Assembly (NCBI RefSeq): GCF_014266025.1
Contig: NZ_JACMYC010000010.1
Coordinates: forward strand, 27,633 to 91,632
Source: Nocardioides deserti
GTDB taxonomy: Bacteria > Actinomycetota > Actinomycetes > Propionibacteriales > Nocardioidaceae
DNA length: 64,000 bases
Reading direction: 5' to 3'
This document shows positions 57,424 through 64,000 of this stretch, piece by piece. Position 1 is the first letter of the stretch, and the number at the start of each line of letters is the position of its first letter. A program made the position numbers and the translations under genes. Below the pieces are notes generated by a model. The model had not been told where the DNA came from and did not search any database. It worked only from the letters and a program-made list of their open reading frames with translations.

Positions 57424-58071
57424 ATGTCGCACCCCGCCCTCCGCCCGCTCCTGACCGCGCTCGCGGCCGTCGCCCTTCTGGTCGGCTCCGTCGTCGGCGG
57501 CGCCGTGCTGCTCACCTCCGCCGGCACCGCGACCGCCTCGGCCGCACCGCCCGGGTGCATCGCCGAGCAGAACACCTACGACGACGAGGTCTCGCGCGTC
57601 GGCCGGTTGGAGCAGCAGCTCGCGAAGAAGTCGGCGAACGTGAAGAAGGCGCGGAAGGCCTACCAGAGGACCGAGAAGGGCTCGAAGCAGCGGGCGAAGG
57701 CGAAGAAGAAGCTCGAGCACCGCAAGGCCGCGAAGAAGCGCACCAAGGCCGACCTCGTCCAGGCCCGGGCCGACCGCGCCGCCGCCCGCCAGGACCTCGA
57801 GGACTGCCGCTACCTCGCCACCGCGACCGCCACCCCCACCACCGGCGGCCCGACCGCGACCCTGACGGTCAGCCCCAGCCCGTCCTGCTCCCCGTCGCCG
57901 AGCCCGACGAGCACCCCGAGCACGCCGGGTCTGCCGGGCGCCCCGGGCCTGCCGACGCCGTCGTCCAGCCCGACCGCCAGCGCCACCGCCGACCCCTGCG
58001 AGGGCGGCGGCAGCCCGCTCGACCCCCTCTGCGACATCCTCCCCGTCCCGATCCTCTGCTCCCTGCCCTGA
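57424..58071 (+). CDS. Secreted coiled-coil protein with Pro/Ser/Thr-rich tail
   Basis: 215 aa, family not recognised. Signal peptide or anchor at 1-42 (LLTALAAVALLVGSVVGGAVLL, ending TASAAP). Residues 50-125 are a highly charged Lys/Arg/Glu coiled coil (VGRLEQQLAKKSANVKKARKAYQ). The rest is a Pro/Ser/Thr linker with CSPSPSPTSTPS and ends with C-rich GLC-like PLCDILPVPILCSLP. Five or six cysteines suggest extracellular disulfides. The ATG at 57424 has AGGAG upstream. Possibly a cell-wall-associated structural protein (inference). Confidence 0.65.
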   Translation: MSHPALRPLLTALAAVALLVGSVVGGAVLLTSAGTATASAAPPGCIAEQNTYDDEVSRVGRLEQQLAKKSANVKKARKAYQRTEKGSKQRAKAKKKLEHRKAAKKRTKADLVQARADRAAARQDLEDCRYLATATATPTTGGPTATLTVSPSPSCSPSPSPTSTPSTPGLPGAPGLPTPSSSPTASATADPCEGGGSPLDPLCDILPVPILCSLP

Positions 58072-58074
58072 CCC

Positions 58075-58094
58075 GGGCGGCACGGCAGCCGCCC
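58075..58094 (+). terminator. Stem-loop after the secreted coiled-coil gene
   Basis: GGGCGGC, 6-nt loop, GCCGCCC: perfect 7-bp stem starting 3 nt past the stop codon. Probable terminator; no U-run. The remaining 145 nt up to the PGPGW gene stop hold nothing else recognisable. Confidence 0.5.
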
Positions 58095-58239
58095 CGCCGT
58101 CGACGGGCGGGCACAACTGCCGATCCAGCGACGCCGACCTGCGAAGACGCGCCTGCGAGGCGGGTTCTGCCCGTCTGACGACGGCCCGGAGACCCGTTCT
58201 CGAGTCCCCCCGGCCGCCGCCGCGCCGAAGCCCGGCGCG

Positions 58240-58716
58240 TCAGGCGGTGCGGTCGACGCGGTCGATGTCGCGCTCGAGGGCGGCGACGGCCTCGGGGTTG
58301 CCGTGGAAGCGGCGGTAGCTGTAGACGACCAGGGCCAGGGCGACGAGGCCGGAGACGATCTGGGTGATGCCGGTGGCGAGGCCGCCGGGGAGCCAGAGGG
58401 AGTCCGGAAGGGTCCACCACGACGGCACGTCGGGCTTGATGATCCACAGGACGCCCGCAGCGACGAGCAGCACCGCGCCGGACGCGGAGAGGACGATCCG
58501 CAGCGGGGTCTCGACGGACTCGGCAGCGCCCTTGAGCGCGCGGTACTTGACCGGGTCGAGCCGCCGCTCGGCCCACTCGTACTGCTGGCTGAGCACCGCC
58601 AACCCGCCGAAGAGCATGAGCAGCCCGGGCCCGGGCAGCACCAGCGCCGCGATGCCCGCCACGACGAGCAGCCAGCCGACGACCTCGAGGGTCACGCGCC
58701 GGGCCGCACCCTTCAC
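58240..58716 (-). CDS. PGPGW-motif membrane protein (TIGR02611-like), copy 2
   Basis: 158 aa. VVGWLLVVAGIAALVLPGPGLLMLFGGLAVLSQQYEWAERRL holds the PGPG motif between two helices, then two further membrane segments and a charged tail. The family is a small actinobacterial membrane protein of unknown function. GTG start at 58716 overlaps the upstream paralogue's stop by 4 nt. Pair of tandem paralogues, probably forming a complex or the result of duplication. Confidence 0.83.
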   Translation of the reverse strand: MKGAARRVTLEVVGWLLVVAGIAALVLPGPGLLMLFGGLAVLSQQYEWAERRLDPVKYRALKGAAESVETPLRIVLSASGAVLLVAAGVLWIIKPDVPSWWTLPDSLWLPGGLATGITQIVSGLVALALVVYSYRRFHGNPEAVAALERDIDRVDRTA

Positions 58717-59168
58717 GACTCGCTTCCCGGCGGTGGGGCGCTGGCGGGTTCCATGGCGTCCATCATCCCAGAACGACGCAACTCCGGCTCGAGACCCCGG
58801 GCCCGACGGGTGTGTCCGCGGCGCTCGACGAGAAGCAGCACGAAGGCCCCGAGGCCGGAGACGAGCTGGGCGACGCCGGCCCACGGACCGCCGGGCAGCC
58901 ACGACCAGGCCGGCCAGATCCACAGCAGGCCGGCGAGGGCGAGGACGAGGGTGCTGGCGATGCTCAGTGCCGACCGGACCGGGCTGCTGACCGCGTGCCG
59001 ACCGGCGACCGCGCGGGCGCGGCGCAGCTGCCGGTCCGCCCAGTCGTACCGCTCGGCGAGGACCACGAGACCAGCCACGAGCAGCAGCAGCCCCGGGCCA
59101 GGCAGCGGGAGCAGCACCAGGCCGACGACGACCAGGACCCAGCCCACCGGTTCCACGAGCACCCGCAC
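58713..59168 (-). CDS. PGPGW-motif membrane protein (TIGR02611-like), copy 1
   Basis: 151 aa. VGWVLVVVGLVLLPLPGPGLLLLVAGLVVLAERYDWADRQLRRAR repeats the pattern of the next gene (PGPG, then ERYDWA), followed by LALAGLLWIWPAWSWLPGGPWAG and a final helix. GTG start at 59168. The two copies share the PGPG-LL.L..GL.VL pattern but differ in the C-terminal tail. Function unknown. Confidence 0.82.
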   Translation of the reverse strand: MRVLVEPVGWVLVVVGLVLLPLPGPGLLLLVAGLVVLAERYDWADRQLRRARAVAGRHAVSSPVRSALSIASTLVLALAGLLWIWPAWSWLPGGPWAGVAQLVSGLGAFVLLLVERRGHTRRARGLEPELRRSGMMDAMEPASAPPPGSES

Positions 59169-59238
59169 CGGGCCGGTTGTACCGATCCCGGCCGAACACC
59201 GGGTGAATGCGCGGCCTCGCCCGGCCGGCTGACGGTTG

Positions 59239-59748
59239 TCAGCCGGCCGTCGGGCTCCCGCCGTACGCCGCGACGTACGCCCGTCCCTCGTCGTCGAGCC
59301 GGCCGTGCGCCTCGGCGATCGCCGCCCAGCGCAGCGTCGTCCGGAGGAATCGGAGCGGGTTGTAGACGTCCTCCTCGCGGGAGAACAGGCCGTCGCCGGC
59401 GTAGGTCATGATCGTCAGGTTCGACTCCGAGTGGTGCGAGCCGTCGCCGGGGTCGGGCATGGGGTTGCCGACTTCGCAGATGAGTCGGGAGCGTTCGAGG
59501 TCGACGGTCTGCCAGGCGATGGGGAAACCGGTCATCAGCCGGCCGGGGAAGCTCGTCATCGTCCTGACCGACCACCGCCGGATCTCCTCGCGACCGCGGA
59601 AGGTGCCGTAGGCGTGCTCGACGTACGTCGCGTCCTCGGTGAACAGGTCGGCGTAGCCGTGCCAGTCACCGCTCGCGGCTAAGCCGGCGACCTGCTGCTG
59701 GAAGCCGGCGTAGGCCTCGGTGATCTCCTCGGCGCTGAACGTCGGCAT
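59239..59748 (-). CDS. SnoaL-like / NTF2-fold protein
   Basis: 169 aa. ITEAYAGFQQQVAGLAASGDWHGYADLFTEDATYVEHAYGTFRGREEIRRW and the long beta-sheet half (WQTVDLERSRLICEVGNPMPDPGDGSHHSESNLTIMTYAGDG) match the NTF2-like cone used by SnoaL cyclases, ketosteroid isomerases and dehydratases. No catalytic residues can be fixed. The ATG at 59748 shares a base with the transglycosylase stop (TGATG). It is probably co-transcribed with the pstB group but an unrelated enzyme. Confidence 0.82.
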   Translation of the reverse strand: MPTFSAEEITEAYAGFQQQVAGLAASGDWHGYADLFTEDATYVEHAYGTFRGREEIRRWSVRTMTSFPGRLMTGFPIAWQTVDLERSRLICEVGNPMPDPGDGSHHSESNLTIMTYAGDGLFSREEDVYNPLRFLRTTLRWAAIAEAHGRLDDEGRAYVAAYGGSPTAG

Positions 59749-60539
59749 CAGGCCGTCCTCTCGGCGTAGGTGGTGGCGGCGGCGTGGACGGCGGCGACGT
59801 ACTCCTCGCTGTGGTTGTAGGAGAAGACCGCCGCCGACCACCCGGCACCAGTGGTGAGGTCGTGGCCGTCGGCGCACAGGTAGCGGGCCGCGGCGAGGGC
59901 GGCGTCGTCGAGGTCGTTGGGGTCCTCCTCGCCGTCACCGTCGCCGTCGGCGGACCACCGGTCCCAGGAGGACGGGATGAACTGGAGCGGCCCGACGGCG
60001 TGGTCCCAGTCGGGGTTGCCGTGCCAGCGGCTGGAGCGCGGCGTGGCGGGGATCGCGGCGAACCTGCGGCCGTCGAGGACCGGGCCGAGGATCGGCTCGG
60101 AGGAGTGGCCGTCCTCGCCGATCGTGCGGCCGTCGATGGTGCCGTGCTGGGACTCGACCCAGCCGATGCCGGCGAGCGTGGTCCAGCCGAGCGCGCAGTC
60201 GTCGGGCGCCATCAGGCTCGCCCGGCCGTACGCCGTCACGGCCGGCAGCGGGATGCCCGCGCGCTCGGCGGTGGTGGCGGCCCACGCCGGGTCGACGACG
60301 GGTACGCCGCCGGCGGCCGTGCGAGCGGCGCCGCGCGCGGTCCCGGCCGATCGCTCCGGGGCGAGCACGGCCTCCGGCGCCTCCGTTGCTCCGCCCGGTG
60401 ACCGGGTGGTCGCGTCCGCAGGCCGGTTGCTGGCCGGGTCGAGCACCCGCTGCTGGGCCCAGAACGCGGTGCCGGAGAGCACCGCGAGGGCGAGCAGGAA
60501 CCCGAGAGCCGCAGGCAGCGCGCGGACGCGACCGGTCAT
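59748..60539 (-). CDS. Membrane-anchored lytic transglycosylase
   Basis: 263 aa. N-terminal anchor (LPAALGFLLALAVLSGTAFWA), a Pro/Ala-rich linker to about 80, then a SLT-type lysozyme-like fold: LAGIGWVESQHGTIDGRTIGEDGHSSEPILGP with the catalytic Glu in WVESQHG, GPLQFIPSSWDRWSADGDGDGEEDPNDLDDAALAAARYLCADG, and AVFSYNHSEEYV. It cleaves peptidoglycan with formation of 1,6-anhydroMurNAc. ATG at 60539 overlaps the pstB stop (ATGA). DGDGDG near the middle may bind calcium. Confidence 0.9.
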   Translation of the reverse strand: MTGRVRALPAALGFLLALAVLSGTAFWAQQRVLDPASNRPADATTRSPGGATEAPEAVLAPERSAGTARGAARTAAGGVPVVDPAWAATTAERAGIPLPAVTAYGRASLMAPDDCALGWTTLAGIGWVESQHGTIDGRTIGEDGHSSEPILGPVLDGRRFAAIPATPRSSRWHGNPDWDHAVGPLQFIPSSWDRWSADGDGDGEEDPNDLDDAALAAARYLCADGHDLTTGAGWSAAVFSYNHSEEYVAAVHAAATTYAERTA

Positions 60540-61387
60540 CCGAACCGGCCGTTGACGTAGTCGCTCGTGCGCTGGTCGCGCGGGGAGGAGAACATCGCCC
60601 GGGTGTCGCCGTGCTCGACGATCACGCCCGGGGTGCCGTGGGAGGCGAGGAAGAACGCGCACGTGCTCGAGACACGTGCCGCCTGCTGCATGTTGTGCGT
60701 GACGATGACGATGGTGACCTCCCTCGCGAGCTCCAGCATGGTCTCCTCGATGACGCGTGTCGAGGTCGGGTCCAGCGCGGAGCACGGCTCGTCCATGAGC
60801 AGCACCCGCGGCTTGACCGCGAGCGAGCGAGCGATGCAGAGCCGCTGCTGCTGGCCGCCGGAGAGGCCGCCGCCGGGGGCGTCGAGGCGGTCGCGCACCT
60901 CGGTCCACAGCCCGGCCTTGGTCAGGCAGGACTCGACGAGCTCCTCCTTGACCGACCGCGAGGCGCGCGTGCCGGTGAGGCGCAGGCCTGCGAGGACGTT
61001 CTCCCGGATCGACATCGCGGGGAAGGGGTTCGGCTTCTGGAACACCATCCCGATCGCTCGACGGGCGTCGATGAGCCGCCGGTCGGGGTCGTAGACGTCC
61101 TGGCCGTCGAGGAGGACCTCGCCGGCCAGGCGGGCGCTCGGGACCAGCTCGTGCATGCGGTTGAGGATCCGCAGGAAGGTCGACTTGCCGCAGCCGGAGG
61201 GGCCGATGAGCGCGGTGATGCCTCCGGCGGGCATCGTCAGCGAGACCCGGTCGAGCACCTTGCGGTCACCGAACCAGGCGGTGATGTCGCGGGCCTGCAG
61301 CTCGGCCAGGGGTCCGGCGGCACCGGGGTGCACGGGCGCGACGGGCGGCAGGACGGTGGTCTCGTCGGTGGTGGTCGAGTCGGTCAT
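60536..61387 (-). CDS. pstB: Phosphate-type ABC transporter ATPase
   Basis: 283 aa. ITALIGPSGCGKSTFLRILNRMHEL (Walker A), GMVFQKPNPFPAMSIRENV (Q-loop), GLSGGQQQRLCIARSLAVKPRVLLMDEPCSALDPTSTRVIEETM are the PstB type. About 30 N-terminal residues precede the domain. It follows the PstS-like gene directly; pstC and pstA are not visible here, so the permease must be encoded elsewhere or upstream beyond 64000. ATG at 61387. Confidence 0.9.
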   Translation of the reverse strand: MTDSTTTDETTVLPPVAPVHPGAAGPLAELQARDITAWFGDRKVLDRVSLTMPAGGITALIGPSGCGKSTFLRILNRMHELVPSARLAGEVLLDGQDVYDPDRRLIDARRAIGMVFQKPNPFPAMSIRENVLAGLRLTGTRASRSVKEELVESCLTKAGLWTEVRDRLDAPGGGLSGGQQQRLCIARSLAVKPRVLLMDEPCSALDPTSTRVIEETMLELAREVTIVIVTHNMQQAARVSSTCAFFLASHGTPGVIVEHGDTRAMFSSPRDQRTSDYVNGRFG

Positions 61388-61417
61388 GGTGGGGCGGGTC
61401 CTCGCTGGTCGAGCACA

Positions 61418-61454
61418 CGGGCCGGGCGGTCGTCGGTGACGACCGCCCGGCCCG
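61418..61454 (-). other. Perfect 17-bp hairpin between PstS-like and pstB genes
   Basis: CGGGCCGGGCGGTCGTC, 3-nt loop GGT, GACGACCGCCCGGCCCG. It starts 5 nt past the PstS-like stop and lies before pstB in the same strand. No U-run. It probably acts as an intercistronic stabiliser or partial terminator, as the three hairpins after the other binding-protein gene at 21797 do. Confidence 0.8.
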
Positions 61455-61459
61455 GTGGG

Positions 61460-62992
61460 TCACTTCTGGGTGATGGTGAAGGACTTGCTGGAGCCGACGG
61501 CGACGCCGTTGCCGCCCCAGACCGCCTTCAGGGTGTGCTTGCCCTTGGGCAGCTTCACGGTGATCTTCGCCTTGCCGGCCTTCAGGGCGACCGACTTCAG
61601 GGTCTTGGCGCCCTTCTTGATCATCACCTTGCCGGTGGCGGTGCTGCCGGCGCCGGTGAGCGTGACGGTGACCGTGCCGGCGGCCTTCTTGCCCTTGGCG
61701 ACCTTGGCCGGGAAGGACTCGGTGATCTTGGAGCCGGTCTTGACGACGACCGAGGCGGTCGCGGTCGAGCCCTCGAAGGCCGAGCCCTGCGCCGGGACGA
61801 ACTCGGCGGCGAACTGGCGGCTGCCGAGGTCGAGGCCCGAGGCGGTGTAGGTCGCGCGGCCCGAGACGAGCGGGACACCGGTGGCCAGCGTCCGGCCACC
61901 GGAGGTGAAGGTGACGGTGCCCTGGGGGGCGGTGGCGCCCGAGACCTGGGCGACCAGGGTGGCCGAGCCGGCCTTGGTGCTCGAGCCGCTCAGGGCCAGG
62001 CGCGTCTCCACGGCCTCGTTGAGGGTGAAGTTGCTGGTCGAGCTCTGGGTCGCGACGCCGCAGACGCCGCCTCGATCCGAGGTGGCGAGCTGCTTGAAGC
62101 CGGCCTCCTCGATCAGCTCACGCGCGTCGGCGGAGCACAGGAAGCCCTTCTCGCCGAAGACGCCCTGGACCGCGGCCTCGGCCAGGTCCGTGCCGCGGAC
62201 GACGTTGTAGAGCGCGCGGTCGGCGCGGAAGCCGGTCTGCAGGCGCAGGGTGCGGCCGAGCAGGCCGGCGCGGCCCTCGGAGAACGGCGCGACGGCGTTC
62301 GGGTCGTTCTTGATCGCGGTGTCGTCGTGCTCCTGGACCTCGGCGACCGACTTGGCGAGGGTCACCGCGACGCCGCCGTTGGCGGCCTGCAGCTGGGAGG
62401 TGAAGAAGCTGCGGGTGCCCGAGCCGGCCTGCGGGATGAGCGGCTTGATGAGGCCGTCCTTGCCGCCGACCTGGGACCAGTTGGTGACGGTGCCGTCGTA
62501 GATGTCGACGATCTGGTCCTTGGTGAGGTTGGCCGGGGCGTTGGACGCCGCGGAACCGGAGACCGCCATCACGAGGGTGTCGAGGGCGAACGGGAAGTTC
62601 TGCAGCCCGGCCTGGACCTCTGCGGTCGAGGGACCCGAAGAGGAGCGCGCGAAGTCGATGTCAGCGTTGTTGCCGGCGCCGTAGAGCAGGGCCTTGCCGG
62701 CACCCGAGCCGTTCGGGCGCTTGATCGCGCCGGAGGGCAGCGTGATCTCGCCGCCGCCGGTGGCCGCGAAGCTGGCGATCCGGGCGGCCGGCGACCCGGC
62801 GTTGTAGTTGTCCGCGAGCAGCCTGAGCGCGCGCTGGCTGGTGTCGGAGCCGACCCCGACGAGGTCGGCGGCGACCGGCGTGAACGTCGTGTCGTCGGGG
62901 TCCGCGGCGAACGCCGGGGTCGCCGACAGCACGAGCACGGACCCGGTCAGGGTCGCGGCGGCCAGGCCGGCGAGGGACTTGCGTACTGACAT
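61460..62992 (-). CDS. PstS-like solute-binding protein with C-terminal Ig-like repeats
   Basis: 510 aa. Signal peptide ends ATPAFAA. Residues 30-320 have a phosphate-binding-protein fold: VGVGSDTSQRALRLLADNYN, IDFARSSSGPS, LTKDQIVDIYDGTVTNWSQVGG, IPQAGSGTRSFF, KNDPNAVAPFSEGRAG. The C-terminal 190 residues are two Ig-like (Big-type) domains: LALSGSSTKAGSATLVAQVSGATAPQGTVTFTSGG and KAAGTVTVTLTGAGSTATGKVMIKKG. It is secreted rather than lipidated. ATG at 62992. The Ig-like tail suggests it is presented at the cell surface or wall. It stands beside a sortase-fold gene. Confidence 0.87.
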   Translation of the reverse strand: MSVRKSLAGLAAATLTGSVLVLSATPAFAADPDDTTFTPVAADLVGVGSDTSQRALRLLADNYNAGSPAARIASFAATGGGEITLPSGAIKRPNGSGAGKALLYGAGNNADIDFARSSSGPSTAEVQAGLQNFPFALDTLVMAVSGSAASNAPANLTKDQIVDIYDGTVTNWSQVGGKDGLIKPLIPQAGSGTRSFFTSQLQAANGGVAVTLAKSVAEVQEHDDTAIKNDPNAVAPFSEGRAGLLGRTLRLQTGFRADRALYNVVRGTDLAEAAVQGVFGEKGFLCSADARELIEEAGFKQLATSDRGGVCGVATQSSTSNFTLNEAVETRLALSGSSTKAGSATLVAQVSGATAPQGTVTFTSGGRTLATGVPLVSGRATYTASGLDLGSRQFAAEFVPAQGSAFEGSTATASVVVKTGSKITESFPAKVAKGKKAAGTVTVTLTGAGSTATGKVMIKKGAKTLKSVALKAGKAKITVKLPKGKHTLKAVWGGNGVAVGSSKSFTITQK

Positions 62993-63051
62993 TTCCTCAT
63001 CGCTTTCTTCAGGTGGGTGGTGCGGTGGTGGTGGTGGTGGTGCGGGGTGGT

Positions 63052-64000
63052 TCAGAGGACGTTCGGCAGGAGCCGCACGGCCACGTCGGTGGTCGCCCAG
63101 GACAGCGCCAGGGCGAGGGGGCTGGCGACGACCCAGACCAGGTAGGTCGACCAGCGCTGGCGCGCGGAGAGGACCCCGAGGACGAGCGCGACGAGCAGGG
63201 CGAGGTGCAGGGCGAGCAGCGGCATCGCGCCGGCGTCGCTCGCCATGGCCTTCTCGCTGTCCGGCACGGCGAGCGGGCGCCCCGGCGGGGCCGGGAACCC
63301 CTCGCGCGCGTCCGCGTCGACGTAGACCGCCGACTCCGGGGCGATGGCGGCGAACCGGCCCTCGCCCTCGGCGGTCACGAGGGTCAGCCGGGCCGCCCCC
63401 TCCTCGGCGGGCGCCGGTAGGGGGTCGCCGGCCCGGCGCACGCCGCGGACGGTGAACGCCACCTCGCCCTGGGCGCCGGTCACCTCGATGGTGTCGCCGG
63501 CCCGGAGCTCGGTGAGGTCGCCGAAGGGTCCGCCGTACGTCGCGGCGCGGCCGTAGACGACCGACGTGCCGACCTGACCGGGCAGCACGGTGTCGCGGCG
63601 GTGGCCCGGTCCGACCAGTGTGTCGCCCGACGCGGTGCCCTCGACCACGACCTCCTGGAGGCCGAGGCGGGGGACGCTGAGCAGCGCGACGGGGTCGCCG
63701 ACCGGCACGATGGGCCCGATCGGCGCCGTCGCTGAGGCCACCTGGGTCCGGAAGTCGCGGTACAGCAGCTCTTGGGCGCGCTCGTGGGAGAGCGCCCCGA
63801 GGAACAGCAGCTGCGCCGCCGTCCAGAGGCAGACCAGCGCGACCATCGTCAGTGCCGAGGAGGCGAGCGCGGTCCGGTCGTCGGGCCGCGTCGCAGGACG
63901 CGGCGGGCGCGCCGGACGGACCGCGCGCCCCAGGGGTCCCCGGGCCCGGCGGGCTCGGGCTCCGGGCGGCGGGGTGCCGTCGACGCCGGCGGGCGTGCCG
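63052..64000 (-). CDS. Sortase-fold membrane protein lacking catalytic Cys and His, 5' end cut by window edge
   Basis: An internal ATG at 63846 gives 264 aa, but the frame stays open to the window end and encodes a Pro/Arg-rich segment leading straight into the first helix (TALASSALTMVALVCLW), so the true start is outside. The sortase barrel is recognisable: ALLSVPRLGLQEVVVEG, TLVGPGHRRDTVLPGQVG, TYGGPFGDLTELRAGDTIEV, then RLTLVTAEGEGRF. The signature TLxTC reads TLVTA (Ala159 from the internal ATG) and the AGHR segment reads YGRA (Arg100), so Cys and His are missing. Two C-terminal helices follow. It is probably a catalytically dead sortase. Confidence 0.82.
   Translation of the reverse strand, partial: GTPAGVDGTPPPGARARRARGPLGRAVRPARPPRPATRPDDRTALASSALTMVALVCLWTAAQLLFLGALSHERAQELLYRDFRTQVASATAPIGPIVPVGDPVALLSVPRLGLQEVVVEGTASGDTLVGPGHRRDTVLPGQVGTSVVYGRAATYGGPFGDLTELRAGDTIEVTGAQGEVAFTVRGVRRAGDPLPAPAEEGAARLTLVTAEGEGRFAAIAPESAVYVDADAREGFPAPPGRPLAVPDSEKAMASDAGAMPLLALHLALLVALVLGVLSARQRWSTYLVWVVASPLALALSWATTDVAVRLLPNVL

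Noticed and set aside
63018..63046. GGT-rich run before the PstS-like gene as a regulatory element
   Set aside because: Simple low-complexity spacer between two genes; no symmetry or box is visible.
63052..63846. Sortase-fold gene starting at the internal ATG at 63846
   Set aside because: The upstream frame is open to the window end and continues the hydrophobic helix without a break, so the ATG is probably internal.

Overview
The window is from a high-GC actinobacterium, most likely Nocardioides or another Nocardioidaceae. This is inferred from the base composition, the frequent GTG starts and 4-nt ATGA/GTGA gene overlaps, the TAnnnT boxes 6-8 nt before start codons (leaderless mRNAs), and the gene content: an F420-type Ddn-like reductase, MenB, TadA with its actinobacterial partner, glgX-treY-treZ, and a three-part pntAA-pntAB-pntB. 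It is chromosomal and densely coding. I see no phage, IS element or CRISPR array.

Layout. 1-6940: a MoxR/VWA pair (VWA gene cut by the window edge), a small secreted protein, a gamma-carbonic anhydrase, a short UvrA-type ABC ATPase, a ParS/MbcA-like antitoxin-type protein without a toxin, and a secreted RTX-repeat protein. 6998-27618: a catabolic island of about 20 kb on the minus strand, with a divergent IclR regulator at its upstream end (26782-27618). The island holds a peptide/nickel-type ABC importer, two NADH:flavin oxidoreductases (OYE/FadH-like), an SDR, and a CMD-family protein. It also holds a DUF2848 protein, a maleate-isomerase-family protein, an alpha/beta-hydrolase-like protein, a CaiB-type CoA transferase, a cyclase (kynurenine-formamidase fold), an MmgE/PrpD protein, a hydantoinase-like amidohydrolase and a CitE-like lyase. 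27654-30205: Ohr/OsmC, an MFS exporter, a small zinc-finger-like protein and tRNA-Ser(CGA). 30266-47770: housekeeping genes (tadA, upp, pnt operon, thpR, small alarmone synthetase, acyl-CoA dehydrogenase, glgX-treY-treZ, sirtuin, menB, ACT protein). 47816-56366: a recC-recB-recD operon with 4-nt overlaps. 56445-64000: a PQ-loop membrane protein, a secreted coiled-coil protein, two tandem PGPGW membrane proteins, a SnoaL-like protein, a lytic transglycosylase, PstB, a PstS-like protein with Ig-like repeats, and a sortase-fold protein running off the window.

The most interesting system is the 20-kb catabolic island. Reading its three promoter regions by eye shows one repeated design. Each has a TTGACG/TTGACA -35 box, a 17-nt spacer and a -10 box. 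Each is followed at or just past the -10 by two 19-bp imperfect inverted repeats of the form CGTTCC-N7-GGAACG whose starts are exactly 20 bp apart. This suggests that one regulator, probably the local IclR protein, controls all three transcription units as a single regulon. Uptake (ABC), ring opening (hydantoinase-like, cyclase), C=C and C=O redox steps (OYE x2, SDR), CoA activation (CaiB), C-C cleavage (CitE) and cis-trans isomerisation (maleate isomerase family) would together degrade a cyclic amide/imide or related dicarboxylate-yielding compound. The substrate is not deducible from sequence.

Other notable points: the alpha/beta-hydrolase has lost both the nucleophile Ser and the His; the sortase-fold protein has Ala and Arg in place of the catalytic Cys and His; both solute-binding-protein genes are followed by strong intercistronic hairpins; and two genes 26 kb apart end in 11-bp tandem repeats that place stop codons in all three frames.
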